A DNA stretch of 9,308 nt from Methanosarcinales archaeon. GTDB lineage: Archaea; Halobacteriota; Methanosarcinia; Methanosarcinales; Methanogasteraceae. The DNA lies in assembly GCA_030605805.1 (NCBI GenBank), contig JAUWHQ010000202.1, positions 1 to 9,308 of the forward strand, written 5' to 3'. The translations under genes were made by a program, and so were the position numbers. The notes under the pieces were generated by a model. That model saw nothing but the letters and a program-made list of their open reading frames with translations. It searched no databases and was not told the origin of the DNA. Shown here in pieces: positions 6,530 to 9,308 of this stretch. The first letter of the stretch is position 1; each line of letters begins with the position of its first letter.

Positions 6530-6562
6530 GTTCCTCTGATATAACGCGAATTGTCAGAGAAC
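6530..6562 (-). terminator. Hairpin just downstream of the S-layer cytochrome gene
   Basis: GTTCCTCTGA (6530-6539) pairs with TCAGAGAAC (6554-6562) apart from one bulged base, beginning 10 bases after the stop of the S-layer cytochrome. A run of five T on the minus strand follows at 6509-6513. It may stabilise the upstream mRNA 3' end or cause partial termination before the next cytochrome. Archaeal termination usually depends on T-tracts more than hairpins, so this is tentative. Confidence 0.35.
6535..6549. repeat. Direct repeat copy B (TCTGATATAACGCGA)
   Basis: Second copy of the 15-base repeat at 6328-6342, same orientation, one mismatch. This copy also forms the left arm and loop of the 6530-6562 hairpin; copy A does not have that pairing partner. 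Confidence 0.6.
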
Positions 6563-6572
6563 TGAGATTTAA

Positions 6573-9308
6573 TCATCCCCGAAACACCCTCCCGACCCGC
6601 ACCTGAAACACGGTCACATCATTGATTACGTGCCCTTTGCGGTCACGTATCGTGCTATTGTACATAAACACTCCGCCTTCGTGCACAACCTCGCTATGCA
6701 GAACGATCTCATCACGTCTGAGTTCGAGACGTGCTTTTCTGCCCTTCAGATCAACTTCCATGACCGTGAGCGTATATCTATGTCCAAGATCCCACGCATG
6801 CCCGACCCGCAGTATCCTGTGCTCTCGTTCCATGAAATTGACCGGGAGCCTGCCGATCGTCACGTCCTCGCCGTCGTTCCGGAGCACAAGGTACTCGTCG
6901 CCATCATCCACCCCGTATCGGTATCCGGCGATGTGACATGCGTAGCAGTCCACATCCTCGGTCTCGATGTGGATTCTGGATGCAAGAACCGTGCCATCAA
7001 AGATGACAACGCCCCAGAGACCGGCGGCAAAGATATCGATGACTGTCAGGTTGCAGATCGTTGCATTTCCGCTCTCTGCAAGCCCTTTTATCTCGTACTC
7101 GAAGCTATCCCCAACAGTCACCAGTTCATCCTTCACCACCGCGCCCTGATGCGTCAGGTTGATCCGGACGCAACTTCCTGACGAGCTGATCGGTCCCACC
7201 ACGATCTCGTACTCGTTCTTGAGTTTCCAGACTCTTCCTGTGAGGAGCACTTTCTTTGTGGTCTCGTGTCTCGTAAAGTTCCTTGGATCATTGGCACCTC
7301 CCCACTTTGTTCCGATGTCTTCGTTTTCATGACACCCGACACATTCGGCTGTGTCAAATGTCAGATGAGCGCCATAATGCGCTGCCATCGCATCATCGTT
7401 GCCCGTATTGACGCCTGCTCCGCCGAGACCGGGCGGAAGGGTAATATCGTTCACGTGGCAGGCGGCGCAGCTTGCGTTCGTCCACACGTCGGCACCAGAG
7501 GCGGTACCGCGTGGGATATGCTCGGCAACCGGTGGCGCATTGTACGATATCTCGGTTACGTGGCAGGAGGTGCACGGGTTTGCAAAGCACTCGCCGCTCT
7601 TCGGATGTTTTTGGATGAACTCGATTTTAAGATCGAAGCGCGTTGCTGTGCTTATGTTTGAGATGCAGGCTACCCAGCTTCCGGTGGCAGGATTTGTGAT
7701 CGAATAGCGTATGAAAGTTCCGTTTTCGGTGTAATCGATGTCCGGATCGGTTGCTGCTGTGGATGGATTGATCCCGGTTCCGTTTGCATCCAGTGTCAGG
7801 TTGAGGCTTCCGGATACCCAGTTTAGTGTCACATTCAGCCGCTTAACGCCGCCTGCCACGTCAAAGGAGCGGTTGTACGCGGTGCCAGCACCAAGGCTTC
7901 CGTCAACGTTAACCGGCAGCGGCGCATGGCAGTCAGTGCAGTTGATGTCTCTGTGGATGCCGGTTGAGAATGCAGTGTTGTCAATGAACCACGACATCTG
8001 GTCGTTGCCGTGGCAGGCGGTGTTCATGCAGAACGAATTGTCACCCGGAGTCATCATTGGAGCGCTTAACACCGCGTCATGAATCCTGCCTGAGCCGTGG
8101 CAGTCGGTGCAGTTTGCGCTGTAGCCGCCGCCGTGCGTGATGTTTGTGTTGTTTGCGTCATTGAAGGTGTCAGCGAACATGTTCGTCTCGTTGCAGTGGC
8201 AGTACGAGCAGTTGGTGACAGAGTCCTCGACCATACCAGTGCGGTTCCTGCCGTAGTGAGAGATGAAATTCATGGGAGTCGGGTTTTTGATATATGCAGC
8301 AGGCGGCATACCCTCGACCAGTGACCTGTTGTGGCAGATCGTACAATTAGCAATCGCTGCGTTCGTTGTTATGTCGGTTCCGTTCGGCTGATGCTCGGTC
8401 ACCTGCCGCAGGCTATCGCTCAAATTGTCTCTGTTCTGCGGGCTTGCGCTGTCGTGACAGTCCTCGCAGTCGGGCTTGATCTTGTAATGTTTTGGATCGT
8501 ACAGCTGCTGCCCGTAGTCATTGTGACATCCCCAGCAGACCATGGAAATCTGTGAGTAGTTGCTGGCATTGAAATCTCCGGTGAGATTGTGATGCACACT
8601 ATCGAAGAAACCATTCTTACTGATTACTGGCAGACCGGCAGTTACGTTTGTGCCACCTTCTAAGTGGCAGTCAGTGCAGTTCCCGCCTGCTGCTGCCTCG
8701 GGCTCGAAATGCGGGTCCGCATGGCAGGACATGCAATCCGTATATCCCATCTCGTAATAATCCGGCATGGTATGTCCGCCAGGTCGCTGTATATGACAAA
8801 AAGTGCAGTTCCTGATTGAAATATCATGGAACGAATCATGACATAACCTGCAGGTAACGTCATCCTTACCATCGCTATTATAATCAGTATGGGTATATGA
8901 TAATCCCTGATTATCCCATGAAGGTATATATTTAGAGGTCCTGGCTCCTGCTAAACTTCCGCTTGCATCAGGATTGTGGCATTCACTGCAGTTCCATGGT
9001 ATATGAATAACCGGTTTTTGCCGGATCGGATGGCTTGAAGTTATTGTATATTTAAAAGTACCCGGTGACCGTGGGAATACCCTGACAATCCATATACCGC
9101 TTCGGGGAGACGAATCAAAAGTAACACCGTAGAATTTATCACCTGAGGGGTAATATATTTTTGATCCGGATGCGAATGTAGCAGTTCCATTGACGCTGGG
9201 TACACAATAGGTGCCATCCCACGGGTCAGCAGTGTTTAAATCCTGAAGACCGCTGGCATCGTCTATCGGTCCGATAAGTGAGAGATATATTTTATATTCA
9301 TCGTCATC
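6573..9308 (-). CDS. S-layer-domain multiheme cytochrome c (5' end beyond window)
   Basis: The frame is open from the TGA at 6573-6575 to the window edge, giving at least 911 residues; the ATG at 8768 is internal because heme motifs continue upstream of it. Sixteen heme motifs are visible: 15 CxxCH plus one CX4CH (8010-8030). From the N-terminal side: a beta-rich, possibly PPC-like segment (about 9308-9015), three hemes (8976-8990, 8838-8852, 8793-8807), a dense heme block, a second beta segment without hemes (about 7920-7630, resembling a pre-peptidase C-terminal domain), three more hemes, then two repeats of an S-layer-like domain (about 7250-6970 and 6870-6576). Each repeat has W-x-L-x3-Y near its start, and one heme (6933-6947) lies between them. 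The protein carries about 31 N-glycosylation sequons and no C-terminal membrane helix. It probably sits in or crosses the S-layer as an electron conduit to extracellular acceptors. Signal peptide and total heme number are unseen. Confidence 0.85.
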   Translation of the reverse strand, partial: DDDEYKIYLSLIGPIDDASGLQDLNTADPWDGTYCVPSVNGTATFASGSKIYYPSGDKFYGVTFDSSPRSGIWIVRVFPRSPGTFKYTITSSHPIRQKPVIHIPWNCSECHNPDASGSLAGARTSKYIPSWDNQGLSYTHTDYNSDGKDDVTCRLCHDSFHDISIRNCTFCHIQRPGGHTMPDYYEMGYTDCMSCHADPHFEPEAAAGGNCTDCHLEGGTNVTAGLPVISKNGFFDSVHHNLTGDFNASNYSQISMVCWGCHNDYGQQLYDPKHYKIKPDCEDCHDSASPQNRDNLSDSLRQVTEHQPNGTDITTNAAIANCTICHNRSLVEGMPPAAYIKNPTPMNFISHYGRNRTGMVEDSVTNCSYCHCNETNMFADTFNDANNTNITHGGGYSANCTDCHGSGRIHDAVLSAPMMTPGDNSFCMNTACHGNDQMSWFIDNTAFSTGIHRDINCTDCHAPLPVNVDGSLGAGTAYNRSFDVAGGVKRLNVTLNWVSGSLNLTLDANGTGINPSTAATDPDIDYTENGTFIRYSITNPATGSWVACISNISTATRFDLKIEFIQKHPKSGECFANPCTSCHVTEISYNAPPVAEHIPRGTASGADVWTNASCAACHVNDITLPPGLGGAGVNTGNDDAMAAHYGAHLTFDTAECVGCHENEDIGTKWGGANDPRNFTRHETTKKVLLTGRVWKLKNEYEIVVGPISSSGSCVRINLTHQGAVVKDELVTVGDSFEYEIKGLAESGNATICNLTVIDIFAAGLWGVVIFDGTVLASRIHIETEDVDCYACHIAGYRYGVDDGDEYLVLRNDGEDVTIGRLPVNFMEREHRILRVGHAWDLGHRYTLTVMEVDLKGRKARLELRRDEIVLHSEVVHEGGVFMYNSTIRDRKGHVINDVTVFQVRVGRVFRG

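Noticed and set aside
6573..8768. S-layer cytochrome starting at the ATG at 8768
   Set aside because: The frame continues without a stop to the window edge and encodes three more CxxCH motifs (8793-8807, 8838-8852, 8976-8990) plus a beta segment, so the ATG is internal.

Overview
The window looks archaeal, most likely from the Methanosarcinia/Syntropharchaeia side of the Halobacteriota (ANME-type or alkane-oxidising relatives). The evidence is archaeal RNase P protein Rnp2, an F420-dependent FrhB-family flavoprotein, Lrp/AsnC regulators, TATA-type promoters, and very large multiheme c-type cytochromes, one of them fused to S-layer-like domains. The genus cannot be fixed from sequence reading alone. 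Most coding DNA is roughly 53-60% GC; the intact lrp gene and the right-hand end are clearly more AT-rich.

Left part (1-1567): the 5' two thirds or so of an FrhB/FpoF-type coenzyme F420 oxidoreductase gene runs leftward off the edge. It diverges from a complete Lrp/AsnC regulator gene running right. Two TATA boxes and a short dyad lie between them. After lrp is a decayed second Lrp/AsnC gene that has lost its recognition helix and is frameshifted.

Middle and right (1539-9308): one leftward gene train. In transcription order it is a giant S-layer-domain multiheme cytochrome (5' end beyond the right edge, 16 heme motifs visible), a repeat-filled gap, a membrane-anchored 17-heme cytochrome, CcmF (heme lyase of cytochrome c maturation System I), and rnp2. 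The cytochrome stop and ccmF start share ATGA, and ccmF and rnp2 are 7 bp apart with the rnp2 Shine-Dalgarno inside the ccmF stop region, so the last three genes look translationally coupled.

Working model (inference): F420H2 oxidation and membrane electron transfer feed outward-facing hemes. The anchored cytochrome takes electrons at the outer face of the membrane, and the S-layer cytochrome carries them through the protein shell to an external acceptor. CcmF attaches heme to both. The gap 6318-6572 has no convincing gene; it holds nested inverted and direct repeats that create a false N-terminal extension of the 17-heme cytochrome. The stretch 1303-1378 shows nothing recognisable.
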